Assembly: GCA_041552775.1 (NCBI GenBank)
Contig: JBFEKH010000004.1
Span: 6,815-70,814 of the forward strand
Reading direction: 5' to 3'
DNA from: Allopontixanthobacter sp041552775
Lineage (GTDB): Bacteria; Pseudomonadota; Alphaproteobacteria; Sphingomonadales; Sphingomonadaceae
Length of the DNA stretch: 64,000 bases
Part shown: positions 16,800-27,444 of the stretch, in pieces
Position numbering within the stretch: position 1 is the stretch's first letter
Layout of the letters: the number at the start of each line of letters is the position of its first letter
Made by a program: the position numbers and the translations under genes
The notes under the pieces: model-generated
Told to the model about the DNA's origin: nothing
Database searches by the model: none
What the model saw: the letters and a program-made list of their open reading frames with translations, nothing else

Positions 16800-19210
16800 C
16801 GCGCAGCCCTCCTCACATGGCTGGCCCCCGTTGAGGTCTGCTCGGCCTCGGCGATGTGACGCTTTACGGCCACGAAACTGTCGGGCGTGACTGAAATGGA
16901 ATCGATCCCGCATTCGACCAGGAAGCGCGCGAATTCGGGGTGGTCGCTCGGCGCCTGTCCGCACAGGCCGATCTTGGTGTCATGCCGCTGTGCCTCGGTG
17001 ATGACATGGCGGATCATCCACTCAACCGCCGGATCAGTTTCGTCGAACTGTTCGGCCAGCAATTCGGAATCCCGGTCGATCCCGAGGGTCAGCTGGGTCA
17101 GATCATTGCTGCCGATCGAGAATCCGTCGAACCGCCGTGCAAAATCACCCGCCAGAACGACATTGGCGGGAATTTCGCACATGACATACAGCTCAAGGCC
17201 ATTCTCGCCGCGCCTCAGCCGTTCCTGCTCCATCACCTCGATCACCCTGTCGGCTTCTCCCAGGGTGCGGCAAAATGGGATCATCACCGCGACATTGGTG
17301 AACCCCATTTCCTCCCGCAGCCGCTTGATCGCGCGGCATTCGAGCGCAAATCCGGCACGGTAGAGCGGCGAATAATAGCGCGAGGCCCCGCGAAAGCCGA
17401 TCATCGGGTTCTCCTCATCCGGCTCGAACGCCGCGCCGCCAATCAGGCCGGCATATTCATTGGTTTTGAAGTCGCTCATCCGGACGATCACCGGCGCAGG
17501 ATATTGGACCGCAGCAATGCGCGAGAGGCCCAAGGCTAGCTGATCGACGAAATAATCGCATTTGTCCGCATAACCTGCCGTCAACCGCTCGATTTCAGCC
17601 TTGGCCGCTGCGTCTTCCAGCTGGTCAAAATGCACCAGCGCCATCGGATGTACCTTGATCGCATTCGCGACAACAAATTCCATCCGGGTCAGCCCGACCC
17701 CGTCGCTGGGAAGCTGCCACCAACGGCTGGCGGCATCGGGATCAGCCAGGTTCAGCATAAGTTTGGTGCGCGTTTCGGGCAGGCTGGTCAGATTAATCGT
17801 CTCCGCCGAGATCTCGGCCGAGCCTGCATAGACCACACCCTTTTCCCCGCTGACGCAGCTGACCGTAACCTCTTGCCCTGATTGCAGCACCGCCATCGCA
17901 TTGCCCGTGCCGACAATCGCTGGCAGGCCAAATTCGCGGCTGACGATGGCGGCATGCGATGTCCGCCCGCCGTGATCGGTGACGATGGCCGCCGCGCGCT
18001 GCATGATCGGCACCCAATCGGGATCGGTGGTGGAGGTGACCAACACCGAACCATCCACGAAATCGCCGATTTGGGCGGCGCTTCCGATCCGGCACACCTT
18101 GCCCGTTGCCGCTGCTTCGCCGATGGCGAGGCCAGTGACCAATTCAGATCCCGTCGGCCCCAGCGTATAGGATTTGAGCGTTCCGCGCTCCGTCCGGGAC
18201 TGAACCGTTTCGGGCCGTGCCTGGACAATGAACAGATCCCCACTGGGCCCATCCTTGGCCCATTCCATATCCATCGGGCAGCCGTAATGCGCTTCGATCA
18301 CCGCCGCCCAGCGCGCCAGTTGCAGGACTTCGCTGTCTGACAGAACGTAGCCTGCGCGCTCTGCCGCGCTGGTTTCGACATTGGCCGTGGTGCCGCCTGA
18401 CGCATCCGAATAGACCATCTTAACAGCTTTGCCGCCGCGTTCGCGGGCGATGATCGGGCACAGGGCCGGATCACCCAGTAGCGGTTTGAAGACTTGCCAT
18501 GCATCGGGATCAACCGCCCCCTGCACCACATTCTCTCCAAGACCCCACGCGCCGTCGATCAGCACGACATCGGGAAATCCGCTTTCGGTATCGATCGAGA
18601 ACATGACGCCGGAACAGGCCAGGTCGGCGCGCACCATTCGCTGAACTCCGACCGACAGGGCGACCTTGTCTTCGGCAAAACCATGCGCGGCGCGGTAGGA
18701 TATGGCCCGATCGGTATAGAGCGAGGCGTAGCAGCGTTTGCACGCATTGAGCAGCGCCGTTTCCCCGCTGATGTTGAGAAATGTTTCCTGCTGTCCGGCA
18801 AAGCTGGCATCGGGCAAATCCTCCGCCGTGGCGCTGGAACGCACCGCAACGGCAAGCGTCGGCAAGCCGGTTTCAGCGCTCAATGACCGGTAGGCCTCAA
18901 TGATCGCCTGCCCCAGTTCGCCGGGCCAGATCCCTTGGAGGATCAGCGCACGGACAGCCGCCCCGGTATCGGCCAGCGATGCCTTCCCCGCCACTTGGGC
19001 CGCGATGTGTTCGGGGATAACCCGGTCGAGATGATTATGCGCCAGATAAAGCCGAAACGCATCCGCCGTGATCGCATAGCCGGGCGGCACCGCGATCCCT
19101 TGTGGCACGAGCGCACCGATCATCTCCCCGAGCGAGGCGTTCTTCCCGCCGACGCGGGCGACATCGCCGCGCGAGACCTGCGCAAAATCCAGGATCAGTT
19201 CTTTCGTCAT
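16796..19210 (-). CDS. ppsA: Phosphoenolpyruvate synthase
   Basis: An 804-residue pyruvate, water dikinase. The N-terminal ATP-grasp half is VGGKNASLGEM...RSSATAEDLP(D/E)ASFAGQQETF, the swivelling phosphohistidine domain has DHGGRTSHAAI with the catalytic His near residue 419, and the C-terminal PEP-binding barrel includes FSIGSNDLTQLTLGIDRD. It converts pyruvate plus ATP to PEP, the entry step of gluconeogenesis. All motifs are intact and length is normal. It overlaps ndvB upstream and pfkB downstream by ATGA junctions, so the four genes are one transcript. Pairing a gluconeogenic enzyme with PfkB suggests control of carbon flow around PEP under stress. Confidence 0.93.
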   Translation of the reverse strand: MTKELILDFAQVSRGDVARVGGKNASLGEMIGALVPQGIAVPPGYAITADAFRLYLAHNHLDRVIPEHIAAQVAGKASLADTGAAVRALILQGIWPGELGQAIIEAYRSLSAETGLPTLAVAVRSSATAEDLPDASFAGQQETFLNISGETALLNACKRCYASLYTDRAISYRAAHGFAEDKVALSVGVQRMVRADLACSGVMFSIDTESGFPDVVLIDGAWGLGENVVQGAVDPDAWQVFKPLLGDPALCPIIARERGGKAVKMVYSDASGGTTANVETSAAERAGYVLSDSEVLQLARWAAVIEAHYGCPMDMEWAKDGPSGDLFIVQARPETVQSRTERGTLKSYTLGPTGSELVTGLAIGEAAATGKVCRIGSAAQIGDFVDGSVLVTSTTDPDWVPIMQRAAAIVTDHGGRTSHAAIVSREFGLPAIVGTGNAMAVLQSGQEVTVSCVSGEKGVVYAGSAEISAETINLTSLPETRTKLMLNLADPDAASRWWQLPSDGVGLTRMEFVVANAIKVHPMALVHFDQLEDAAAKAEIERLTAGYADKCDYFVDQLALGLSRIAAVQYPAPVIVRMSDFKTNEYAGLIGGAAFEPDEENPMIGFRGASRYYSPLYRAGFALECRAIKRLREEMGFTNVAVMIPFCRTLGEADRVIEVMEQERLRRGENGLELYVMCEIPANVVLAGDFARRFDGFSIGSNDLTQLTLGIDRDSELLAEQFDETDPAVEWMIRHVITEAQRHDTKIGLCGQAPSDHPEFARFLVECGIDSISVTPDSFVAVKRHIAEAEQTSTGASHVRRAAR

Positions 19211-22200
19211 GCTTCAGCTCCCACGGATGTGCGGACTTTGGTCCCGATGCGTACAAGCACTTCACGCGCCGCGCCCTCCGCTGGAAAATCTATCGTTTCG
19301 CCGTCGAATTCTGCGCCGTCGACCTCAATCCGGAGGCCGCTCAGGTAAACCGCGCGCTCGACCACGATCTCGATCCGTGCATCGCCGCGCTTCAATGTGG
19401 CGCGGTATCCGGGCCAATCTGCCGGAAGAGAAGGTGCCACGCGAATGCCGCCATCACGCCAGGTGATCCCCAGCAGCCCCTCGACGCCGAGCCGCCAGGT
19501 CCATGCCGCCGCCCCGGTATACCAGCTCCAGCCCCCCTTGCCCCGGTGCGACTCGGCTGACGCAATATCGCCTGCGGTGACATAGGGTTCGATCCGGTAA
19601 TGCTCCGCGCCTTCGCTGGTCGAACTGCGCTTGGCCGGGCAGATCATGTGGAAAATTCCGATGGCACTTTCTGCATCGCCGGTCTGCGCCAACGCCAGCC
19701 CCAGCCAGGCTGCGGCGTGGGAATATTGCCCGCCATTTTCGCGCAGGCCCGGCGGATAGGCCTTGATGTAGCCCGGATCGCGCGGTCCCTGGTCGAACGG
19801 CGGCCACAGCAAACGCGCGAGTTTCGCCTCCCGATCAATCAGTTCGCGCTTGGCCGCTTCCAGTGCCAGCGAGACACGGACAGGGTCGCCGCCAGCAAAG
19901 GCGGCCCAGCTCTGCGAGATTGAGTCGATCCGGCAGTCCGCTTCTTTGGCAGAGCCGATCGGGTGCCCCTCGTCGTCATAGGCGCGGCGGTACCATGCCC
20001 CGTCCCAGCCCGATTCCTCAACATTGCAGCGCAGGGTCACCGCGCGTTCGGCCCAATGCTTGGCCTCGCGCTTGCGGTCCATCCGCAGCTCCAGATCGGC
20101 AAGCAAGGCAGCCGTGACAGATCCGAACCACCCCAACCACACGCTTTCGCCGCGCCCTTCGTCCCCTACCCGGTCCATGCCGTCATTCCAGTCACCCGTG
20201 CCCATCAGCGGCAGGCCGCCCGCGCCGAATTGCATCCGCTCCAGCGCGCGCTCGCAGTGATCGATCAGCGGCGCGCCGGGCGGGCGTGCTTCGAATTGGG
20301 AGTAGCGATCATGTTCATCGTCGGTCAGCGGGGGCGCGGACAGGAACGGCACGATTTCATCCAGGATCGTCTTGTCACCGGTGGCGCGGACATAAGTTCC
20401 CACCGCATAGGGAAGCCACAGCAGATCATCCGAAAACCGCGTACGCACACCGCGATCCGATGGCGGGTGCCACCAGTGCAGCACGTCGCCTTCCTCGAAC
20501 TGATGCGCCGCACAGGTCAGGATATGCGCCCGCGTCCGGCCCGGATCGAACGGGATCAGCGCCAGCACATCCTGCAACTGGTCCCGGAACCCGATGGCAC
20601 CGCTGGCCTGATAAAAACCGCACCGCGCCATAATTCGCGATGAGACACTCTGATAGATCAGCCACCGGTTGATCATCATGTCGAAAGCGGGGTCGGGTGT
20701 CTCCACAGTGATGCAGCCAAGCAGGTCATCCCATTCCCAGTTCACCGCGGCGTCGGCATCGGCGATCATCTCTGCGGAGCGCCACTCCGTAGCCAGCGCC
20801 AGCGCTTCTGTCTCGCCTTCTGCCTCACCCAGAATGAAAGACACTTCGCGGGTTTCGCCAGGCGCAATGTCGAGATGCACCTGATATGCCCCGCAGGCAT
20901 CTTCCCCTGCTACTTCGGTACCGGTCAGGCCCCAGCGGCCCAGTGCCGCGGGAAAACTTTCCGCCCCTTCCCGCCCGAGAAACTCTTGCCGATCGGTGGT
21001 GAAGCCATGCGCATCGAGCGAAGCGGTCAGGAACGCGGCGCGACCGGCGAAATCGATGTTCCACGGACTACTCGCCAAAATGACCTGGCCCAACGGGTCA
21101 AACCGGCAAGAGACATGGCGCCGGGCAATCGAAGCAAGCGATCCCAGCAACCATTCGGCATAATATGTCGCGGTCAGCCGGCGATTGCGCTCCGTGTTGT
21201 TGGTCAGGCGCAGGCGGACCACTTTCACCCTTGCATCGGGTGCCACAAAGGTCCGCTGTTCCTGGATGATGCCGTGGGAATATTTGTGCCAGCTGGAATA
21301 ACCGGCCCCGTGGCGGATTTCACAAGGCTCTTCCTGACCCGAGGGTGCGGGAGTGACAGACCAGACTACCGCCGATTCTTCCTCTCGCAGATAGAGCGTT
21401 TCCACTTGCCGGTCACAAACCGGATCATTGGTCCATGTGGTCAGGCGGTTCTCGCCGCTGTTCACTGACCAGCTGAAACCGCCGCCACTTTCAGTCACCA
21501 GCGTACCGAAATGATCATTGGCGAGGACATTTGCCCATGGTGCTGGGGTGGCCTGCCCCGGTTCAAGGCGGATCACGTATTCGTGGCCATCAGCAGAAAA
21601 GCCGCCGAAACCATTATCGAACGACAGCTTTTCGCGGCGTTTTCGCTTGAGCGGGAGAGTCGGGGGCTCCGCAAGACTGGGTAAAATCGGCGGCGGCAGC
21701 GCGGGCGGCAAGCGCATCTGCGCCAGCTGATCGGCCAGTGACCGGGCGTTATCGTCCACAATTGCCCATGCCATGGTCTCCAGCAACCGGATCTGGTCAG
21801 CACCGCTCTGGTCGGCGAATAGCAGGTGAATACCGCCATTGCGGCCGAGCATCTCGCTCGCCCCGATTTCCCGCAGCAATTCGTGCAATTCGCCGCGCAT
21901 GGGCTCGGCATAAGTCGAACCGCTGGTCTGCAGGATCACTAGGTCGACCGGCAGTCCGGTGCGCCGCCACATCTGGTGGGCGCTGGCAAGAAGGGGCAAC
22001 ATGTCGCCCTCTGCGTCGTTTGTTCGCAGCAGCAGGATCGGCAGATCACCCGACAGCGCCAACCCCCATAACCCGCCCTGCCCTAGCTGGTTTTCGCGGA
22101 TTCGCACCGGCCGTGCGCGCATGGCGGCATGGGGGTAGACCAACAGCGAGCCAAGGGACTGGATTGCGGGCAAGTTCTCCGGCTTCATCCGGGCGCGCCC

Positions 22201-25200
22201 GACCGCGCGGGCGGCCTCAATCGCGGCATCCCCGAACACCCATTCCATGGAAGCAAGTGTGGCATGGCGCGCGGCGATTTCCAGCGCGGCGGGCGCGCTG
22301 GCGGCAACTGCAGTCACGATACAAATCACGCGCTGCTCACCCGGTTCCAGGAAAATTTCGGACTGGAGCGAAGAAATCGGATCGAGGGTCCAGCCCGCCG
22401 TACCCCCAAGCGGCTGGGAAGCCCCGGCGGGATCGCGCAAGCTCCGTCCGCGCCCGATGAAGGCGCGGCGATCCATTTCGTATTTCAACTCTTCGACCGG
22501 ACCGTTGTGATCGATCATGAACTGGACCATGGTCGCAGGTGTTTCGCGGGCATTGCGCGGCCGCCGCGTAAACAACAGGCCGCCAAGCCGGGGGCGAAAC
22601 TCACCCCCGGTGAACAATTTGCTGAAGGCCGGATGTCGTTCATCGTCAAGCGGCGGCGCAAGCACCACTTCGGCATAGGTGGTCAGCCGCAATTTGCGCG
22701 GCCTGTCTGTTTCGTTCATCAGCGTAAGCCGGCGGATTTCCAGGTCATCTCCGCTGCCCACACAGACTTCCATCCGCACGTCGATTCCGTGGTCGCGGCG
22801 ATGGAATTCGGCGACATGTGGCTGGAAGATCGTGTGATATTCGTCTGCGATAACGCCGGTCGGCTGGCGCGTGGCGGACCACAGATCGCCGCTCGCCTCC
22901 TCCTGCACGTAAAGCCAGATGCCATCGGCATCGCGCGTCGCGTCTGGCACGAAGCGCGTGAGCGACTGTCCCTGCCAACGCAACGTACCCCCGCCGCTTT
23001 CGCCAATCCAGCTCGACAGTCGGCCATTGCCCAGGATTTGTATCTGGGGGAACGGGGTAAGCGCGGGTTCCCACGGCTGGATGGCACCGGTCTGGAGCAT
23101 GGCCTGCGGGGTTTCCAGCGTTTCGAGCCGTTCGAGCTCTGGGGGGATTTCACGCGGCACCCGTTCGCTCAGCAACAGCGAGACCAGCCGCATTTGCGGG
23201 TCGCGCGCAAAGCGCCGCACCATCACGTCTTCCGACAGCAAATTGGCAATTGCGCACAGCATCATGCCCTGGTGATGCGCCATATAGGCAAACACCGGAG
23301 TGAAGCGCGCGTTGGCGGGGACCCTCTCCGGCGTGAAATCGAGCGCTTCCCACATTCCGTAGCGGCCTTCCGCGCCCATCGCGGTCAGCTGGCGCAGGTT
23401 GGCCGTTGCCTGCCCCGGAGCAACTGCCAGCGCCAACCCGGAGGCATAGGGAGCGATAACCTGGTCCCGCGTCAAACCGCGCTTCAAGCCAAGGCCAGGG
23501 GTTCCAAAAGCCTGGTACCGGTAACGATGTTCCGGATCACGCTCGGCATAAGCGGACTCGGAGATACCCCATGGCAGACCGTGAGCCATCCCATAGCGCC
23601 GCTGGATATCCACCGCGACCCGCTCGCTTTCGCCCAGCAAGGTTTCCGGTTCGCCGCGAAGCAACAGGCGCGGCATCAGATATTCGAACATTGAACCGTT
23701 CCACGATACCAGAGACAGGCCGCTTGGACCTGCCTTGGTAACGGGGCGTTCCAGGTGGAACCAATGTTCGATCGGTACATCACCTTTCGCGATGGCAAAG
23801 AAACTCGCGAGCCGCGCTTCGGAGGCCAACAGATCATAATGATGGGTATCGATCCGGCTGGCGGTCACGTTGTGGCCGATGAAAAACAGCCTCCGTTCAC
23901 GGTCATACAGCCACGAGAAATCCATCGACCAGGCCAGCGCGACCGCGTCATCGGCCAGCGCCTGCATATCCTGCAGCAACTCACCGGGCGGCGCCTGGTC
24001 GCGCTGCATCTCGTCAACGTGATGCCGGACGCGGTCGAGCCAGGCAAACAGGTCGCGTAATTCCTCCGGCGCTGCGTCGGTATTTGTTTCGGGAACACGC
24101 TCCGCACCCGCTTCGATTGCAGGCAAAGCTGTCTTGCGAACCCACCGGATGAAGTTCTCCCGTTCCATTTCTCCTGAATCCACGATCCCGGCCAAGCGTG
24201 CGCGGATCTCTGTGATCTCGCCGCGCAGATCACCGGCCTGGGGGAATCGAGTGACCGCCTTGAAAAGCAGCTCAAGCACATCGGCCAGCCCGTCCCACCG
24301 CTGCTGCTCGATACCGGTCTGCACTGCCGCCTCGCGCAATGTCTCGGCAAAGGCGATCAGGCAAACCGCCAGATTGCCGCTGTCAACTGTCGAGACATAG
24401 CGCGGTTCCAGCGGGCGCAGATGGCGGGTTTCGTACCAATTGTAGAAATGCCCGCGATAGCGCTCCAGCCGGGCCATGGCATCGAAGACATTGCGTCCGC
24501 GGGCCTCCAGCTCCGCCCGGCCAAGATATCCCATGTCCCATGCAGCCGCGGTAGACAGCAGAAGCATACCGATATTGGTCGGCGACGTTCGGTGCCCGAC
24601 TTCCTCGTGCGGGGGCCCCTGGTAATTGTCGGGCGGCAGCCAATTGTCTTCCGGCCCGGCAAAGCTTTCGAAATAATACCAGGTCCTGCGGGCAAGCAGC
24701 CGAAGATAGTCCGCGTCGCCTTCCCCCAGCGGAACCGCTTTCGTCTGGCGCGGCCTGCCACTGAACAGGGCAATCTCGGGCGCGGCAATCCAGGCGGCGA
24801 GCAAGGGCAAGGCTTCTGGCAAGGCGCTCGGTCGCAACCAGATCACGGCAATGGTTATCACCGCAGCGATCACCGGACCCAGCCACATTTCATGCCAAAC
24901 CATAGCCCGCGGCCCGCGCTGCTTCATGCGGGCAGCGATATGGGCAGCCGCGGTCCATTGGAGCAGATGCCGATGACTTACGAAGCTGCGCCACAAGGTG
25001 ACGGTGATCGCATGGAGCGACAGCAGCGCTTCGTGCATCAGATACACGATTGCCAGCAGCCAGCGGCCCGCCTGATCAGATAGCCGCGCAACCAGTCCAT
25101 AGGACACTCCGACCCGCCGCCCCCTTGCCAGCCCGCTGACAATATCGGTGAACAATTGCCACCCCGGGGCCAGCAGAACGAGCGCAGTCCAGAACCACGG

Positions 25201-27444
25201 ACTTCCCGGCAGCACAAACCATCCAGCCATCGCCAGCGTCAACAGCCCCGGCGCCACCAGGCTGCGGCGAAGATTGTCGAGGATCTTCCAGCGATCGATC
25301 CCGCTGATCGGATTGGGCAACCGGGTGCCGCCAGCCCCGGGAACGCGCGGCCATAGCCAGGCGATTAACTGCCAGTCGCCCCTGATCCAGCGGTGCAGCC
25401 GGCGGGCGTATTCGGGATAACTGGCCGGAAAGTTCTCGTACAGCACGATATCGGTGGCCAGCGCGGCCCGGCCATGGGCGCCTTCGAACAGATCATGGCT
25501 GAGGATGCGGTTTTCCGGCACCCGTCCGTCTACGGCCGCGTGGAATGCGCGAACGTCGTAGATCCCCTTGCCCACGAAAATCCCTGCGCCGAACAGGTCC
25601 TGATAGACGTCCGAAACCGCCCGGCTGTAAATATCGATCGCGGTGTCGCCCGTAAACAGGCGCGCAAACACGCTGCGGACCCCCGCCTGCGGCGAAATCT
25701 CGACCCTGGGCTGGACCAGCGAGTAGCCGCGGACCACTCGGTTCCGTTCCCTGTTCAGCCATGCACGATTGAGGGGGTGCGCAATGGTGCCGACAAGCCG
25801 CGCAACCGATCCCGGCGGCAACAGCGTGTCCGCGTCGACCGTCACCACATAACGAATGTCCCTGACCGCCGGTAAATTGCCTTCGTGCAGGGAGAAAGCC
25901 GACCAGTCGTCATCGATCAGCAGGCGGTTGAACTGCTCCAGCTTGCCGCGTTTGCGCTCCCAGGCCATCCAGCAACCTTCGCCCGGATTGTACCGCCGCG
26001 GGCGCAGCAGCAAATGAAAGTGCCCCTTCCCGTCCTCGCCGAGATGGCGACGATTGAGCGCACGGATCGCCGCCACTAGCGTTTCCATGATCTTCCGGTC
26101 TTCAGGCAGGGTTTCTGCGTCGGCATCGGCAAGATCGGCCAACAGGGCGACCTGCAATTGCGGATCGACATTGGCCAGCCAATGCGTTTCGAGCTGTTCG
26201 GCCAGATCTGCCACCTCATCGGAATTGGCGATTACCACCGGCACTACGACGAAGCTGCGCGCGCCATCCGGCAAGCCCTTGCGGCAGTCCAGCTTGGGCA
26301 GGACGCTTGGCGGCAGGATGCGGGTAATAATCCAGTGAACGGCGGTTATCGCCAGCACCGATGCAGGGACCAAGCTGACAATCATCGCGCCAAGCCATCC
26401 GGCGAATGATGCCCCGACCACAGCCAGATACAGGGCGGGCAGGATCAGGGCACTACCCCCCGACAGCAGAATCGCCGCGGCATAAAACCGCCCCGGATTG
26501 GCCCGCACCAGGCGGCGTACCCGTTGATCAAACATTAGCAAGGCGCCCAGTTCGCGCTCAAGCTCGAACCGCCCCCGGTCGATCAGCCAATATCCGACAT
26601 GATGACCAACGTCCTCAGCCCCGGCCAGCCGGGCGCGGTGGATTGCGGCATCGGCGATCTGGCATTCGCCGATTTGACTGGTCCGCGCAATTTGCTCCAC
26701 AGCGGAACGGTATTTGTCCCGCGTTTCGAAATCCATTTTCAGGTAGTGACCGGATGGGTCCCGGCCTAGCGCCTCCTCCACCAGACTGACCTGGTCGAAG
26801 AAATCCTCCCAGGGAATCGCAGCGATAATTCCCAGGTTCGAAATCGCCCGGGCAACCCGTTCAGTCGGATCAAGTGACTGCGGGTCAAGCGAGTGCGGAC
26901 TGAGCGATGCCTTACCCAGCGAGAAGGGGAGTTTGATTGCACCGCCCAGCAGCGGCGTGAGCGCCACGACCAGGATCTCCACACAGGCGATCCGCAGCAT
27001 CGTGGGGAAAGCCCACAATTCGGCGATCGTCAGTGGTGCGCGCTGTTGATAGGCTTGGACCAGCCGGACTGCCCCGCCGAGCGAGACCTGCACGTGGCTG
27101 ACGCGCAGATATTCATGCGCCAACTCGTAGATGCGCGGGGGAGAACTATCGCCTCCTGCAATGGTCGGTAATTGGCGATAGTAGCTGGGCGGCAGATCCT
27201 TGCCGATCTGGCGCAAGGCGCGGTGGACCTGGTAATCATTGTCGAGCAACCATTCCGCCGCTTTGCCGGCGTCGGGCGGCGGGTCGACACAGGCCAGCCG
27301 GACGTCGCTTAGCCAGCGCTGGACATCTGCGACCTGTTTCCAGACAGCGACCGGTTCTGGGGGTACATGACTGATCCGGTGCCGAGCGGCCAGCTCGTGT
27401 GCCGCAATTTCTAGCGGCGATTCGGGATTGGCGTCACCGCTCAC
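19207..27444 (-). CDS. ndvB: Cyclic beta-1,2-glucan synthase
   Basis: A 2745-residue inner-membrane enzyme with the NdvB/ChvB architecture (family length about 2830): hydrophobic helices near residues 145-180 and 330-370, a GT84 glycosyltransferase domain (VDADTLLPPG near 535; HRWIRGDWQ), further helices, a glycoamylase-like segment, and C-terminal beta-sandwich and GH94-like domains with GTGDWNDGMD near 2415. It makes osmoregulated periplasmic cyclic glucans from UDP-glucose in rhizobia. The start is a GTG (27444) overlapping the stop of the stress protein gene (GTGA). Being translationally locked between a universal stress protein and PEP synthase is unusual and points to stress-linked expression. 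Confidence 0.92.
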   Translation of the reverse strand: MSGDANPESPLEIAAHELAARHRISHVPPEPVAVWKQVADVQRWLSDVRLACVDPPPDAGKAAEWLLDNDYQVHRALRQIGKDLPPSYYRQLPTIAGGDSSPPRIYELAHEYLRVSHVQVSLGGAVRLVQAYQQRAPLTIAELWAFPTMLRIACVEILVVALTPLLGGAIKLPFSLGKASLSPHSLDPQSLDPTERVARAISNLGIIAAIPWEDFFDQVSLVEEALGRDPSGHYLKMDFETRDKYRSAVEQIARTSQIGECQIADAAIHRARLAGAEDVGHHVGYWLIDRGRFELERELGALLMFDQRVRRLVRANPGRFYAAAILLSGGSALILPALYLAVVGASFAGWLGAMIVSLVPASVLAITAVHWIITRILPPSVLPKLDCRKGLPDGARSFVVVPVVIANSDEVADLAEQLETHWLANVDPQLQVALLADLADADAETLPEDRKIMETLVAAIRALNRRHLGEDGKGHFHLLLRPRRYNPGEGCWMAWERKRGKLEQFNRLLIDDDWSAFSLHEGNLPAVRDIRYVVTVDADTLLPPGSVARLVGTIAHPLNRAWLNRERNRVVRGYSLVQPRVEISPQAGVRSVFARLFTGDTAIDIYSRAVSDVYQDLFGAGIFVGKGIYDVRAFHAAVDGRVPENRILSHDLFEGAHGRAALATDIVLYENFPASYPEYARRLHRWIRGDWQLIAWLWPRVPGAGGTRLPNPISGIDRWKILDNLRRSLVAPGLLTLAMAGWFVLPGSPWFWTALVLLAPGWQLFTDIVSGLARGRRVGVSYGLVARLSDQAGRWLLAIVYLMHEALLSLHAITVTLWRSFVSHRHLLQWTAAAHIAARMKQRGPRAMVWHEMWLGPVIAAVITIAVIWLRPSALPEALPLLAAWIAAPEIALFSGRPRQTKAVPLGEGDADYLRLLARRTWYYFESFAGPEDNWLPPDNYQGPPHEEVGHRTSPTNIGMLLLSTAAAWDMGYLGRAELEARGRNVFDAMARLERYRGHFYNWYETRHLRPLEPRYVSTVDSGNLAVCLIAFAETLREAAVQTGIEQQRWDGLADVLELLFKAVTRFPQAGDLRGEITEIRARLAGIVDSGEMERENFIRWVRKTALPAIEAGAERVPETNTDAAPEELRDLFAWLDRVRHHVDEMQRDQAPPGELLQDMQALADDAVALAWSMDFSWLYDRERRLFFIGHNVTASRIDTHHYDLLASEARLASFFAIAKGDVPIEHWFHLERPVTKAGPSGLSLVSWNGSMFEYLMPRLLLRGEPETLLGESERVAVDIQRRYGMAHGLPWGISESAYAERDPEHRYRYQAFGTPGLGLKRGLTRDQVIAPYASGLALAVAPGQATANLRQLTAMGAEGRYGMWEALDFTPERVPANARFTPVFAYMAHHQGMMLCAIANLLSEDVMVRRFARDPQMRLVSLLLSERVPREIPPELERLETLETPQAMLQTGAIQPWEPALTPFPQIQILGNGRLSSWIGESGGGTLRWQGQSLTRFVPDATRDADGIWLYVQEEASGDLWSATRQPTGVIADEYHTIFQPHVAEFHRRDHGIDVRMEVCVGSGDDLEIRRLTLMNETDRPRKLRLTTYAEVVLAPPLDDERHPAFSKLFTGGEFRPRLGGLLFTRRPRNARETPATMVQFMIDHNGPVEELKYEMDRRAFIGRGRSLRDPAGASQPLGGTAGWTLDPISSLQSEIFLEPGEQRVICIVTAVAASAPAALEIAARHATLASMEWVFGDAAIEAARAVGRARMKPENLPAIQSLGSLLVYPHAAMRARPVRIRENQLGQGGLWGLALSGDLPILLLRTNDAEGDMLPLLASAHQMWRRTGLPVDLVILQTSGSTYAEPMRGELHELLREIGASEMLGRNGGIHLLFADQSGADQIRLLETMAWAIVDDNARSLADQLAQMRLPPALPPPILPSLAEPPTLPLKRKRREKLSFDNGFGGFSADGHEYVIRLEPGQATPAPWANVLANDHFGTLVTESGGGFSWSVNSGENRLTTWTNDPVCDRQVETLYLREEESAVVWSVTPAPSGQEEPCEIRHGAGYSSWHKYSHGIIQEQRTFVAPDARVKVVRLRLTNNTERNRRLTATYYAEWLLGSLASIARRHVSCRFDPLGQVILASSPWNIDFAGRAAFLTASLDAHGFTTDRQEFLGREGAESFPAALGRWGLTGTEVAGEDACGAYQVHLDIAPGETREVSFILGEAEGETEALALATEWRSAEMIADADAAVNWEWDDLLGCITVETPDPAFDMMINRWLIYQSVSSRIMARCGFYQASGAIGFRDQLQDVLALIPFDPGRTRAHILTCAAHQFEEGDVLHWWHPPSDRGVRTRFSDDLLWLPYAVGTYVRATGDKTILDEIVPFLSAPPLTDDEHDRYSQFEARPPGAPLIDHCERALERMQFGAGGLPLMGTGDWNDGMDRVGDEGRGESVWLGWFGSVTAALLADLELRMDRKREAKHWAERAVTLRCNVEESGWDGAWYRRAYDDEGHPIGSAKEADCRIDSISQSWAAFAGGDPVRVSLALEAAKRELIDREAKLARLLWPPFDQGPRDPGYIKAYPPGLRENGGQYSHAAAWLGLALAQTGDAESAIGIFHMICPAKRSSTSEGAEHYRIEPYVTAGDIASAESHRGKGGWSWYTGAAAWTWRLGVEGLLGITWRDGGIRVAPSLPADWPGYRATLKRGDARIEIVVERAVYLSGLRIEVDGAEFDGETIDFPAEGAAREVLVRIGTKVRTSVGAEA

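Noticed and set aside
16011..16859. Rightward 282-codon frame opposite pfkB
   Set aside because: Antisense shadow; pfkB motifs on the other strand are decisive.
22129..23694. Rightward 521-codon open frame inside the glucan synthase gene
   Set aside because: Shadow of ndvB in GC-rich DNA: no domain, no ribosome site, Arg/His/Pro-rich composition.
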